Positions 7,991 to 15,876 of a stretch of 64,000 nucleotides of DNA are shown here, piece by piece. The stretch is from NCBI GenBank assembly GCA_964355015.1, contig CAYHCE010000003.1:1-64000 (forward strand), in the 5' to 3' direction. Origin of the DNA: CAYHCE01 sp964355015 (lineage in GTDB: Bacteria > Cyanobacteriota > Cyanobacteriia > PCC-6307 > Cyanobiaceae). The stretch's first letter is position 1; every line of letters starts with the position of its first letter. Below the pieces are notes generated by a model that was not told the origin of the DNA, made no database searches, and was given only the letters and a program-made list of their open reading frames with translations. Position numbers and translations under genes: made by a program.

Positions 7991-9535
7991 GTGCTGCAAG
8001 AGGTCCCGAATCCGCTGCTGAGCCTGCCGTTCGAGGCCTCGATCGAGGGGCTCGGCCCCGACTACTGGGACGTGGTGGAGGCGGCCCGGTTCCCGCAGGC
8101 GCAGCTGCGCTTCCGCAACGACGCCCTGCTCGCCCAGCTGGGGCTGGATCCGGCTCAGGTGCTCGATGCGCACCTCGAGGCCGCCTATGGCCGCTTCGAG
8201 GCGCGCACCCCACTGCTGGCCCTGCGCTACCACGGCTACCAGTTCGGCACCTACAACCCCTTCCTGGGCGATGGGCGCGGCTTTCTCTACGGCCAGCTGC
8301 GGGATCGTCACGGTGACCTGCAGGACCTGGGCACGAAGGGATCCGGCACCACGCCGTGGTCCCGTGGAGGCGACGGCCGTCTCACCCTCAAGGGCGGCGT
8401 GCGCGAGGTGATCGCCAGCGAGGCGCTGCACCGCCTCGGCGTCACCACCAGCCGCACCCTCTCGCTGGTGGAAACCGGCGAGGATCTCTGGCGTGGTGAC
8501 GAGCCCTCCCCGACCCGCAGCTCGGTGATGGTGCGGATGGCCCTCACCCACCTGCGCTTCGGCAGTTGCGAGCGGCTGCTCCACCTGCGCCAGCCCCGGG
8601 CGCTCGAACGCCTGCTGCAGCACGTGGTTGCCGTCTACTACCCCCACCTGGCCGCGGCCCATCCAGATACCGCCCCGGGCGGCAGCGAGCCGCGGCTGCT
8701 GGCCTTCTACGGCGAACTGGTGGAGCGGCTGGCGCGGCTGGCGGCCGAATGGATGGCGGCGGGCTTCACCCACGGTGTGCTCAACACCGACAACATGTCC
8801 CTGGCGGGCGAGAGCTTTGACTACGGTCCCTTCGCCTTCCTCGAAACCTGGGATCCGGGCTTCACTGCCGCCTACTTCGACCACAGCGGTCTCTACGCCT
8901 ATGGCCAGCAGCCGCTGATCTGCCACCACAACCTGAAGCTGCTGCAGGAGCCTCTGGCGATGCTGCTGCCGCGCGCAGAGCTGGAGGGGCGGTTGGAGCG
9001 CTTCGCCCCCGCCTACGACACCCATTACCGGGCCCGGCTGCAGCGGCGGCTCGGCTTCGACCCTGGGGCGGCGGCCTCTGCCTCTGCCGCTGCGGCGGCA
9101 GGTTCCGAGCTGCCCGACCTCGTACCGCTCACCCTGCAGCTTCTGGCTGCCTGGCCCGTCGCCTATGGCTGTTTCTTCACGGGCCTGGCCGATCGGATCG
9201 CCACCGGCGGCCTGCCCGAGGAGGCGGAGGCCCTTGCCCCTTTCGTGGCCGGGGCGCCGCCGCCCCCCCGCGACCGCTGGCAGGCCTGGCGCGATGCCTG
9301 GTGGGCCTGGAGCCGGGCCCTGCCGCCGCAGCGCCAGCTGGCCATCGCCCCCAGCCTGCGGCGCTGGAACCTGCCGCTCACCCCTGTGCGGGCCGAGATC
9401 GAGCGGATCTGGGAGGCGATCGATCAGCGCGACGACTGGGGCCCGTTCCACGGCTGGCTGGACCGATGCGGATCCACCGACAGTGCCGCCGCTGGGTGTT
9501 GGGTGCTACAGCCTCCACAGAGTGAGTCTGTCTGA
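7991..9535 (+). CDS. selO: Protein adenylyltransferase SelO (YdiU/UPF0061 family)
   Basis: A pseudokinase-fold enzyme that transfers AMP to Ser/Thr/Tyr of target proteins in the redox response. Family hallmarks are the early segments LPFEASIEGL and RYHGYQFGTYNP, then LGTKGSGTTPWSRGGDGRLT (the nucleotide-binding region), HGVLNTDNMSL (with the metal-binding Asn and Asp) and DYGPFAFLETWDP. The usual C-terminal selenocysteine/cysteine is not obvious; the chain ends soon after a helical tail containing CGSTDS. The frame is open into the end of rel, so I use the GTG at 7991, which gives 514 residues. An Ala/Ser-rich insert lies near residue 360. Confidence 0.9.
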   Translation: MLQEVPNPLLSLPFEASIEGLGPDYWDVVEAARFPQAQLRFRNDALLAQLGLDPAQVLDAHLEAAYGRFEARTPLLALRYHGYQFGTYNPFLGDGRGFLYGQLRDRHGDLQDLGTKGSGTTPWSRGGDGRLTLKGGVREVIASEALHRLGVTTSRTLSLVETGEDLWRGDEPSPTRSSVMVRMALTHLRFGSCERLLHLRQPRALERLLQHVVAVYYPHLAAAHPDTAPGGSEPRLLAFYGELVERLARLAAEWMAAGFTHGVLNTDNMSLAGESFDYGPFAFLETWDPGFTAAYFDHSGLYAYGQQPLICHHNLKLLQEPLAMLLPRAELEGRLERFAPAYDTHYRARLQRRLGFDPGAAASASAAAAAGSELPDLVPLTLQLLAAWPVAYGCFFTGLADRIATGGLPEEAEALAPFVAGAPPPPRDRWQAWRDAWWAWSRALPPQRQLAIAPSLRRWNLPLTPVRAEIERIWEAIDQRDDWGPFHGWLDRCGSTDSAAAGCWVLQPPQSESV

Positions 9536-9571
9536 ATTTGTTGACCGCAACAACTGCCTGAATGATCCGCC

Positions 9572-9760
9572 ATGACTTCCGAACAGGCCGCCCAGCTGAT
9601 CGACGACACCCTTGATCTTGTGCATCAGCGTCTGCAGACGCTCGATGCCGGCCAGAAGCGCCGCGAACACAAGGCCCTCGCCGACGAGTTCCGGGAGTGG
9701 CGCCAGCCGAGCGGAGCCCACATCGATCTGATGCTCTGCCCCGGCTTCGGCCACGGCTAG
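9572..9760 (+). CDS. Small conserved cyanobacterial protein
   Basis: This 62-residue protein, mostly predicted helix, is acidic and Arg/Gln-rich at its start, with LIDDTLDLVHQRLQ and KRREHKALADEFREWR, and ends with LMLCPGFGHG. It has no membrane segment or signal peptide. I do not recognise a function. It lies 36 bp after selO and before mnmE on the same strand, and its 3' end overlaps a possible longer upstream frame of mnmE. Confidence 0.6.
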   Translation: MTSEQAAQLIDDTLDLVHQRLQTLDAGQKRREHKALADEFREWRQPSGAHIDLMLCPGFGHG

Positions 9761-9825
9761 AGCTCGCCGGCCGCCGCCCGCTCCACCCGACCCCGAGACT
9801 GGGGCGGCCGTCGCCCGTTGGGCCG

Positions 9826-11178
9826 TTGGACTGGGACGACACCATCGCCGCGATCGCCACCGCGGTGGCACCCGGACAGGGCAGCGTGGCGATCGTTCGG
9901 ATCTCCGGCCCCCGGGCCGACGCCATCGGCCGGAAGCTGTTCCGGCCGGTCGGCCAGCAGCTCTGGGAGACGCACCGCGTGCTTTATGGCCATCTGGTGG
10001 ACCCGGCCAGCGGCGAACGGGTGGATGAGGTGCTGCTGCTGCCGATGCGGGCTCCGCGCAGCTTCACCCGAGAGGATGTGGTGGAGGTCCATTGCCATGG
10101 GGGGCTGATCGCCGTGCAACGGGTGCTGGATCTCGTGCTGACCGCCGGGGCGCGGCGGGCCGGGCCGGGTGAATTCAGCCTGCGGGCCTTCCTCAACGGC
10201 CGCCTCGATCTCACCCGGGCCGAGGCGATCGGCGAGCTGATCACGGCCCGCAGCCGCCGGGCGGCCCAGTTGGCGATGGCGGGTCTGGACGGTGGCCTGC
10301 AGCGCCGGATCGGCGCCCTGCGGGAGCGCCTGCTGGATCAGCTGGCCGAGCTGGAGGCCCGGGTGGATTTCGAGGAGGATCTGCCTCCCCTCGATGCAGG
10401 TGCGGTGGTGGCTGACCTGGGGGCGGTGCGCTCGGAGCTGGGGCGGCTGGTGCAGGAGGCGAGCCAGGGCCGGCTGCTGCGCGAGGGGCTGAAGGTGGCG
10501 ATCGTGGGCCGTCCCAACGTGGGCAAGTCCAGCCTGCTCAATGCCCTCAGCCGCAGCGAACGGGCGATCGTGACCGACCTGCCCGGCACCACGCGGGATC
10601 TGGTCGAGAGTGAGCTGGTTCTGAACGGCGTGCCGCTCACCCTGCTGGACACGGCCGGTATCCGTCCCACCGAAGACCGGGTGGAACGGCTGGGGATCGA
10701 GCGCAGCCGCCAGGCCCTGGCGGCTGCCGACGCCGTGCTGCTGCTGGTGGATCTGGTGCAGGGCTGGACGGTGGCCGACGCGGAGCTGGCGGCTCTGGTG
10801 CCGGGAGGGGTGCCCCTGCTGGTGGTGGGCAACAAGGCCGATCGGGCCGGGATCCCGGCCGGGGCGCCCGTCGACGTGGCGATCAGCGCCCTCACCGGCG
10901 CCGGCCTCGAGGCCCTGGCCGAAGTGCTGCTGGTCCGCTGCGGCGCCACGCTGGGCCCGGGCCTGGAGGTGGCGCTCAATGCCCGCCAGCGGGAGCTGGC
11001 GGCGGCGGCGGCCGCCAGCCTGGACGCCAGCCTGGCGGCCGCCGCCCAGCGGCTGCCCTGGGATTTCTGGACGATCGATCTGCGTCAGGCGATCCGCAGC
11101 CTGGGAGAGATCAGCGGAGAGGAGGTGAGCGAAGCGGTGCTGGATCGGATTTTCTCGCGGTTCTGCATCGGCAAGTGA
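9826..11178 (+). CDS. mnmE: tRNA uridine-5-carboxymethylaminomethyl modification GTPase MnmE
   Basis: With MnmG it modifies the wobble uridine of certain tRNAs. The N-terminal folate-binding domain has DTIAAIATAVAPGQGSVAIVR, and the G domain has GRPNVGKSSLLN (P-loop), DLPGTTRD, DTAGI and NKAD. The chain ends in the canonical FSRFCIGK with the catalytic cysteine. The start is uncertain. The TTG at 9826 gives 450 residues, matching the family. An in-frame ATG at 9697 would add 43 poorly conserved residues and overlap the small gene before it. Downstream genes follow closely on the same strand. Confidence 0.93.
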   Translation: MDWDDTIAAIATAVAPGQGSVAIVRISGPRADAIGRKLFRPVGQQLWETHRVLYGHLVDPASGERVDEVLLLPMRAPRSFTREDVVEVHCHGGLIAVQRVLDLVLTAGARRAGPGEFSLRAFLNGRLDLTRAEAIGELITARSRRAAQLAMAGLDGGLQRRIGALRERLLDQLAELEARVDFEEDLPPLDAGAVVADLGAVRSELGRLVQEASQGRLLREGLKVAIVGRPNVGKSSLLNALSRSERAIVTDLPGTTRDLVESELVLNGVPLTLLDTAGIRPTEDRVERLGIERSRQALAAADAVLLLVDLVQGWTVADAELAALVPGGVPLLVVGNKADRAGIPAGAPVDVAISALTGAGLEALAEVLLVRCGATLGPGLEVALNARQRELAAAAAASLDASLAAAAQRLPWDFWTIDLRQAIRSLGEISGEEVSEAVLDRIFSRFCIGK

Positions 11179-11187
11179 GCGGCACCG

Positions 11188-11517
11188 ATGATGGCGGCCG
11201 TGCGGGGGATTCCCATGACCAGCGGATGGCGCAGAGACGGGCGGATCACGTTCTGCGGGTCCCTGGCCGGCCTGGCCGTGACCCTGGGTCTGGCGGCAGC
11301 TGGGCCGGCCGCCGCCGCCGAGAACCTCAATACGAGCCTGGAGGACATCTGCCGTCCTCTGGTGGAGCTCAACGGCAAGCTCGGGGCTTCCGCGGCCCCG
11401 GGCTCGCCGGCCGGCACCTTGATGCAGCAGGAGCTTGCTCTCTCGGGTGCCCAGTACGGAGCACTCTGGGCGCTGCTGAAGCTCACGCCCACCCCCGTCT
11501 GCGAACGCCTCTACTGA
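11188..11517 (+). CDS. Small secreted hypothetical protein
   Basis: A 109-residue protein with an N-terminal signal peptide: an Arg-rich start, the hydrophobic stretch LAGLAVTLGLAAAGPA and an AAAAEN cleavage region. The mature part is about 65 residues with two cysteines (EDICRPL and TPVCERLY) that could pair in the periplasm. ATGs at 11191 and 11215 are alternative starts. It sits 9 bp after mnmE and 7 bp before nadC. I do not recognise the family. Confidence 0.65.
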   Translation: MMAAVRGIPMTSGWRRDGRITFCGSLAGLAVTLGLAAAGPAAAAENLNTSLEDICRPLVELNGKLGASAAPGSPAGTLMQQELALSGAQYGALWALLKLTPTPVCERLY

Positions 11518-11524
11518 ACCCGTC

Positions 11525-12400
11525 GTGACCCCATCGCTTCCCTTCACCCCGGCCCTGGAGGCGCAGCTGCGGGGCTGGCTGGCGGAGGACATCGGCCGCG
11601 GCGACCTCACCGCTGCCGCCCTGATCGGCTGCGCGGGCCGGGCCCACTGGACTGCCCGGCAGGGCGGGGTGTTCTGTGGCGGGGTGCTGGTGGAGCCCCT
11701 CTTCCGCCTGCTCGATCCGACGGTGGGGGTGCGCCTGCTGGTGGCCGATGGCGCGCCGGTGGAACCGGGCCGGCGCCTGCTGGAGCTGTCGGGTCCGGCG
11801 GCGGCCCTGGTGGCGGGGGAGCGCACCGCTCTCAACCTGGCGATGCGGCTCTCGGGCATCGCCACCGCCACCGCTGCCCTGGTGGCGCAGCTGGAGGGCA
11901 GCGGTGTGCGCCTGGCCGACACCCGCAAGACCACCCCGGGCCTGAGGCAGCTCGAGAAGTACGCCGTGCGCTGCGGTGGTGGCCTCAACCATCGGCTCGG
12001 CCTCGATGACGCCGCGATGCTGAAGGAGAACCATCTGGCCTGGGCCGGTTGCATGGGACAGGCGGTGGCGGCTGTGCGGGCCGCGGCCCCCTGGCCGGCG
12101 CGGCTGATCGTGGAGGCCGAAACGGTGGCGGAGGCGGAGGCGGCCGTGCGGGCCGGTGCCGATGCGGTGCTGCTCGATGCGTTCACCCCCGCGGCCCTGC
12201 GGGAGCTTGTGCCGCGGCTGCGGTCCCTGGCAGCGACGGGGGCGACGGGGCGGGTGCTGCTGGAGGCCTCCGGGGTGCGGCCCGAGCAGCTGGGCGCCTA
12301 CGCCGCCACAGGCATCGATCTGATCTCCACCAGTGCCCCGGTGACCCGCGCCCCCTGGCTGGATCTGAGCATGCGGTTCGATGCCACAGCCGACGCCTGA
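11525..12400 (+). CDS. nadC: Nicotinate-nucleotide pyrophosphorylase (quinolinate phosphoribosyltransferase)
   Basis: It converts quinolinate and PRPP to nicotinate mononucleotide in de novo NAD synthesis. At 291 residues it has the usual length. Family signatures are EDIGRGDLTAAAL at the N-terminus, ERTALNLAMRLSGIATAT, LADTRKTTPGLRQLEKYAVRCGGGLNHR (substrate-binding Arg and Lys residues), MLKENHLAW, VEAETVAEAEAAVRAGADAVLLD and LLEASGV. A GTG start at 11525 follows directly after the preceding small gene, which suggests co-transcription. Confidence 0.95.
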   Translation: MTPSLPFTPALEAQLRGWLAEDIGRGDLTAAALIGCAGRAHWTARQGGVFCGGVLVEPLFRLLDPTVGVRLLVADGAPVEPGRRLLELSGPAAALVAGERTALNLAMRLSGIATATAALVAQLEGSGVRLADTRKTTPGLRQLEKYAVRCGGGLNHRLGLDDAAMLKENHLAWAGCMGQAVAAVRAAAPWPARLIVEAETVAEAEAAVRAGADAVLLDAFTPAALRELVPRLRSLAATGATGRVLLEASGVRPEQLGAYAATGIDLISTSAPVTRAPWLDLSMRFDATADA

Positions 12401-12458
12401 GGTGGTCAGCGGCGCTCAGTCCGGCCACACTGGGAATGGGACTCCACCGTCGCCCGCC

Positions 12459-13412
12459 ATGCTCCATCGTCGCTTCCTGTACTGGGCCCGCTGGCTGGCC
12501 CCGGCCGCGCTGGCCCTGCAGGCTGCCCTCCTGCCCACGGCTCCGGCGCGGGCGGAGGACGTGCTGCAGCGGGTGGCGAGCAGCGGCACCCTGATGGTGG
12601 GAGGAAGCCTGGAGCTGCCTCCCCTGAGCTTCCGGGATGGCAGCGGCCAGCCCGCCGGCTACGCCCTGGAGGTGGCCGGACGCATCAAGGGCGATCTGGC
12701 CACGGCACTGGGGCGACCCGTGGCGCTGCGCTTCGAGCCCGTTGCCGATCCCGCTGAGCTGGTGCGGCTGGTGGAGAGCGGCGAGCTGGCGCTCGCCTGC
12801 GGTGTTCCCTTCTCCTGGGGGCGCGACATGCAGGTGGATTTCACCCTGCCGATCGGGCTGTCCGGCATCCGGGTGCTGGCCCCCTCCGGCCGCATCGACG
12901 GCTCCCCGGATTCCCTCAGGGGGCGTCGCATCGGTGTGGTGAGCAACTCGCTGGGAGCGTCAGTGCTGCAGGGCCTTCAGCCCCAGGCCAAGCCCGTGGC
13001 CTTCGGCAACCTGGGCGAAGCCGTGGCGGCTCTCCAGGCCGGCCGGCTGGATGGGGTGATGGGCGACACCAACCTGCTCACTGGCCAGGCCCACCGTCGC
13101 GGGGCCACGGGCCTGGTGGTGACGCCTGAGCTGCCCTACGAGCGCTACGCCGTGGGCTGCATCGTGCCCCAGAACGACTCTGCCTTCCGCGACCTGGCCA
13201 ATCTGGCCATCGCCCGGCTGCTGCAGGATTACCTGGATGGCCAGCCCGAGGCCGTGACCAGCGTCGACCGCTGGGTGGGCCCCAAGGGGGTGCTGGGGGT
13301 ACCGGCGGAGCGCATCCGCACCTACTTCGAGTCCGTCCTGCTGAACCACGAGGCCATCAGGCCCCTGGAACCTGCGGCCGCTTCCCCCCTGCCGGCCCCC
13401 GCATCCCGCTGA
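12459..13412 (+). CDS. grrP: Extracellular substrate-binding-like orphan protein GrrP (GRRM system)
   Basis: This 317-residue exported protein has a signal peptide (MLHRRF start, hydrophobic LAPAALALQAALLP, then ARAED cleavage). Its fold is like amino-acid-type periplasmic binding proteins: VLQRVASSGTLMVGG at the mature start, GYALEVAGRI, DFTLPIGLSGIRVL and LRGRRIGVVSNSLGASVL. No ABC permease or ATPase is adjacent. Immediately downstream are a Gly-rich repeat peptide and a radical SAM/SPASM enzyme, the layout of the GRRM system, where such an orphan protein is called GrrP. Its role in the system is not established; recognition or transport of the modified peptide is a guess. I chose the ATG at 12459 because it places the signal peptide at the N-terminus. 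Confidence 0.85.
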   Translation: MLHRRFLYWARWLAPAALALQAALLPTAPARAEDVLQRVASSGTLMVGGSLELPPLSFRDGSGQPAGYALEVAGRIKGDLATALGRPVALRFEPVADPAELVRLVESGELALACGVPFSWGRDMQVDFTLPIGLSGIRVLAPSGRIDGSPDSLRGRRIGVVSNSLGASVLQGLQPQAKPVAFGNLGEAVAALQAGRLDGVMGDTNLLTGQAHRRGATGLVVTPELPYERYAVGCIVPQNDSAFRDLANLAIARLLQDYLDGQPEAVTSVDRWVGPKGVLGVPAERIRTYFESVLLNHEAIRPLEPAAASPLPAPASR

Positions 13413-13477
13413 GGCGGTTCCTGCCGCTTCGCCGTCCCGTCCCCATCCGTCGTTCTTCAGGCCCCTTCCCTCCCCCG

Positions 13478-13876
13478 ATGGCTTTCCTTCTCCGTTCCCG
13501 GCTGCTGGGTTTCCTGCTGATCCTGGCGGCCTCCCCCGTGGCACCGGCCGCGGCGGCCCTCGCAACCGGCGCCGCCACGGCCCCAGCGGTTGCCGACGGG
13601 CTCGACCCCGAGCCCCTGAGCGTGGAAGCCCGCTTGCGCCGCATTGCCGACGCCGTGCGCGAGCGCGAGGGCCCCGCAGCGCAGCGGCCCTCCGACGACG
13701 TCCTGGCCTCCGTTTTCGTGAACGGCCCGAGAGTGGGCTGGCGCAACGGTGGCTGGAGCAACGGCGGCTTCTGGAACGGTGGCTTCCGCAACGGCGGCGG
13801 CTGGCCCAACGGGCGCAACAGCGGCTTCTGGAACGGCGGGTTCCGCAACGGCGGCGGCTGGAGCAACTTCTGGTGA
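13478..13876 (+). CDS. grrA: rSAM-associated Gly-rich repeat precursor peptide GrrA
   Basis: A 132-residue RiPP precursor. Residues 1-27 form a signal peptide (LLGFLLILAASPVAPAAA). About 28-87 are the leader-like middle with the charged helix VEARLRRIADAVRERE. Residues 88-132 form the core, built from aromatic-X-Asn units separated by Gly: W88-R-N, W93-S-N, F98-W-N, F103-R-N, W109-P-N, F117-W-N, F122-R-N and W128-S-N, ending in FW. Grr-family maturases are known to join the aromatic ring of residue 1 to the beta carbon of residue 3, forming three-residue cyclophanes, so up to eight crosslinks are possible. The stop lies 13 bp before grrM. Confidence 0.9.
   Translation: MAFLLRSRLLGFLLILAASPVAPAAAALATGAATAPAVADGLDPEPLSVEARLRRIADAVREREGPAAQRPSDDVLASVFVNGPRVGWRNGGWSNGGFWNGGFRNGGGWPNGRNSGFWNGGFRNGGGWSNFW
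13735..13874 (+). repeat. grrA: Short tandem repeats encoding the GrrA core
   Basis: The DNA repeats units such as GGCTTCTGGAACGGTGGC and GGCTTCCGCAACGGCGGC, with about 15-bp spacing. Two longer blocks, FWNGGFRNGGGW, are nearly identical at about 13770-13803 and 13827-13861. The repeats suggest expansion by slippage or unequal recombination. Confidence 0.7.
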
Positions 13877-13889
13877 GACCCTGATCGCC

Positions 13890-15062
13890 GTGTCCTGTTC
13901 ATCCGCCCCCGGGCTTCCGCCGGGAGACTTCGGGCCGCTGCGGTTGCTGGTGGTGCAACCCACGCCCTACTGCAACCTCGACTGCGACTACTGCTACCTC
14001 CCCAGCCGCGACGACCGCCGCCGCCTGCCGCTCGACTTGCTGGAGTGCACCCTCGAGCGGGTGCTGGAGAGTCCTTACGCCACGGGCGATTTCACCCTGC
14101 TCTGGCATGCCGGTGAGCCACTCACCCTGCCGATCGCCTTCTACGACCAGGCCACCGAGCTGATCGGCCGCGTTCTCGAGCGGAGGAGTGGCCCACCGCT
14201 GCGGATCGAGCAGTCGCTTCAGACCAATGCCATTGTGATCGATGCCGCCTGGTGCGACTGCTTCGAGCGCAACGACATCCACGTGGGCGTCAGCCTCGAC
14301 GGCCCTGCCTTCCTTCACGACGCCCACCGCCGCACCCGCACCGGCCTGCCCAGCCACGAGGCCAGCCTGCGGGGCATCGGCTGGCTGCAGCGCCGCGGCA
14401 TCCCCTTCCAGGTGATCGCGGTGCTCACCGACGACGCCCTCGATCACGCCGACACCCTGTTCGACTTCTTCGTTGGCCAGGGCATCGACAACCTGGCCTT
14501 CAACATGGAGGAGACCGAGGGGGAGAACCGCAGCTCCACCCTGTCGCGCCCCCGGGCCGAGGCCCGCTACCGGGTGTTCCTGGAGCGGTTCTGGGAGCGC
14601 CTGCGGGCCGAGCCCGGTGCCCTGCGGCTGCGGGAGTTCGACGAGATCGCCGGCCTGGCCTGCGGCGACCAGCGACTGGTGCGCACCGACATGAATCACC
14701 CGTTCGCGATCGTGAACGTGGATGCCCGTGGCAACTTCTCCACCTTCGACCCCGAGCTGCTGGCGGTGGCCACCGAGGAGTACGGGGATTTCGTGTTCGG
14801 CAACGTGCTCACCGACAGCCTGGCGTCGGTGGTGGGCAGCGCCAAGTTCCAGCTGGTGCTCGCCGAGATCCGCGCCGGCGTGGATCGCTGCCGCTCCGAA
14901 TGCGGCTACTTCGGTCTCTGTGGCGGTGGCGCCGGCAGCAACAAGTACTGGGAGCACGGCAGCTTCGACTGCAGCGAGACCCAGGCCTGCCGCTACCGCA
15001 TCAAGATCGGTGCCGAGGTGGTGATGGCCGGGCTGGAGCGGGAGCTGCGACTGGCTGCCTGA
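13890..15062 (+). CDS. grrM: Radical SAM/SPASM peptide maturase GrrM
   Basis: This 390-residue enzyme is predicted to modify GrrA. The radical SAM motif CNLDCDYC (CX3CX2C; C28, C32, C35) is followed by Y-L-P. Next come the SAM-binding region LLWHAGEPLTLP and SLDGP. The C-terminal SPASM region has C334, C338, C344, C361 and C367 (within CRSECGYFGLCGGG and DCSETQAC), suited to auxiliary Fe-S clusters. These features match the GRRM-type maturases of cyanobacteria, which form three-residue cyclophanes. The GTG start at 13890 is preferred because the open frame upstream is only the repeat region of grrA read in another frame. Confidence 0.92.
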   Translation: MSCSSAPGLPPGDFGPLRLLVVQPTPYCNLDCDYCYLPSRDDRRRLPLDLLECTLERVLESPYATGDFTLLWHAGEPLTLPIAFYDQATELIGRVLERRSGPPLRIEQSLQTNAIVIDAAWCDCFERNDIHVGVSLDGPAFLHDAHRRTRTGLPSHEASLRGIGWLQRRGIPFQVIAVLTDDALDHADTLFDFFVGQGIDNLAFNMEETEGENRSSTLSRPRAEARYRVFLERFWERLRAEPGALRLREFDEIAGLACGDQRLVRTDMNHPFAIVNVDARGNFSTFDPELLAVATEEYGDFVFGNVLTDSLASVVGSAKFQLVLAEIRAGVDRCRSECGYFGLCGGGAGSNKYWEHGSFDCSETQACRYRIKIGAEVVMAGLERELRLAA

Positions 15063-15793
15063 CGGGCGGGCCGGCAGGGAGCTCCGGCAGGGGAACGTCG
15101 GCGAGAGTCAGGTGATCGAGCCGGCTGAAGTCGCCCGTGCAGGCGGTACCCCCGGCGCCATGCTTCCACCCGCAGTTCCGCGGCCCCGGGCAGATCGAGG
15201 GCGCCCCGCCGACCTTCGAGACCAGGCTAGGGCTCGCCATCGCCGCCCTAGGGCATGAACGGCTGTTCGCGGCCGTGGATGAACAGGCCCACCTCATGGA
15301 TGTCGCGGCCCGGCAGGCGCTCATGCCCTTCCGTTCATGGAACTGCGCGAAGACACCATCGTTGGAGCGGAGTTCCCCGTCGCCCCCGCCAAGGAGGACG
15401 CCGCCTGGTCCGGAGAGTTCCGGCGAGACGGTTCCATCGATCCGCACGAAGTCGGCCGTGGCCTCGGCTGCCGACCGCTGGCAGAGCCCCTGCACGATCC
15501 GGAGCTCGGCTCCATCGAAGCCGAGGAGGGCGCTGAACGCCTCCAGCCGCTGGAGTTGGGCCTCGCTGCGGGGAGGCCGGCAGAGGTCGAGCATGATCGC
15601 CATCGGCAGGCAGCGGTGGCGGATTCCGCGGGCGACCAGACGTTCCGCCAGCTGCCGGGGCTGCAGGGGATCGGTGGCCGCGAGCCTGTCCGGCTCCAGC
15701 CCGAGCAGATGCACCACCGTCCTCCACCTCGATCAGCCGGCGCAGCCCGCCCACCAGCAGGCGCGACTCCCGCAGCGGAAAGGGATGATCCAT
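15063..15793 (-). pseudogene. Decayed gene of unknown family antisense to the grrM-argS interval
   Basis: On the minus strand a protein-like sequence starts at the ATG at 15793 (MDHPFPLRESRLLVGGLRRL). It shifts frame near 15711 and continues with HLLGLEPDRLAATDP, then MAIMLDLCRPPRSEAQLQRL and FSALLGFDGAELRIV. It shifts again near 15350-15400 to HERLPGRDIHEVGLFIHG, followed by stops. Composition looks coding but no single frame is open throughout. The helical middle part faintly recalls TerB-like proteins; this is weak. No plus-strand gene is convincing here. The 3' boundary is not defined. Confidence 0.5.
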
Positions 15794-15876
15794 CGGTGAG
15801 GTCGCCCCCCATCCAAGCGGCGCCCGGAGCCAGGCGCCGGGCGGAGGTTCCGGATGGAGAGGGATGATCGGAGTCC

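Noticed and set aside
13749..13889. Upstream extension of grrM rich in Ala/Gly/Thr
   Set aside because: It is the grrA repeat region read in another frame. GTG 13890 gives the normal maturase N-terminus.
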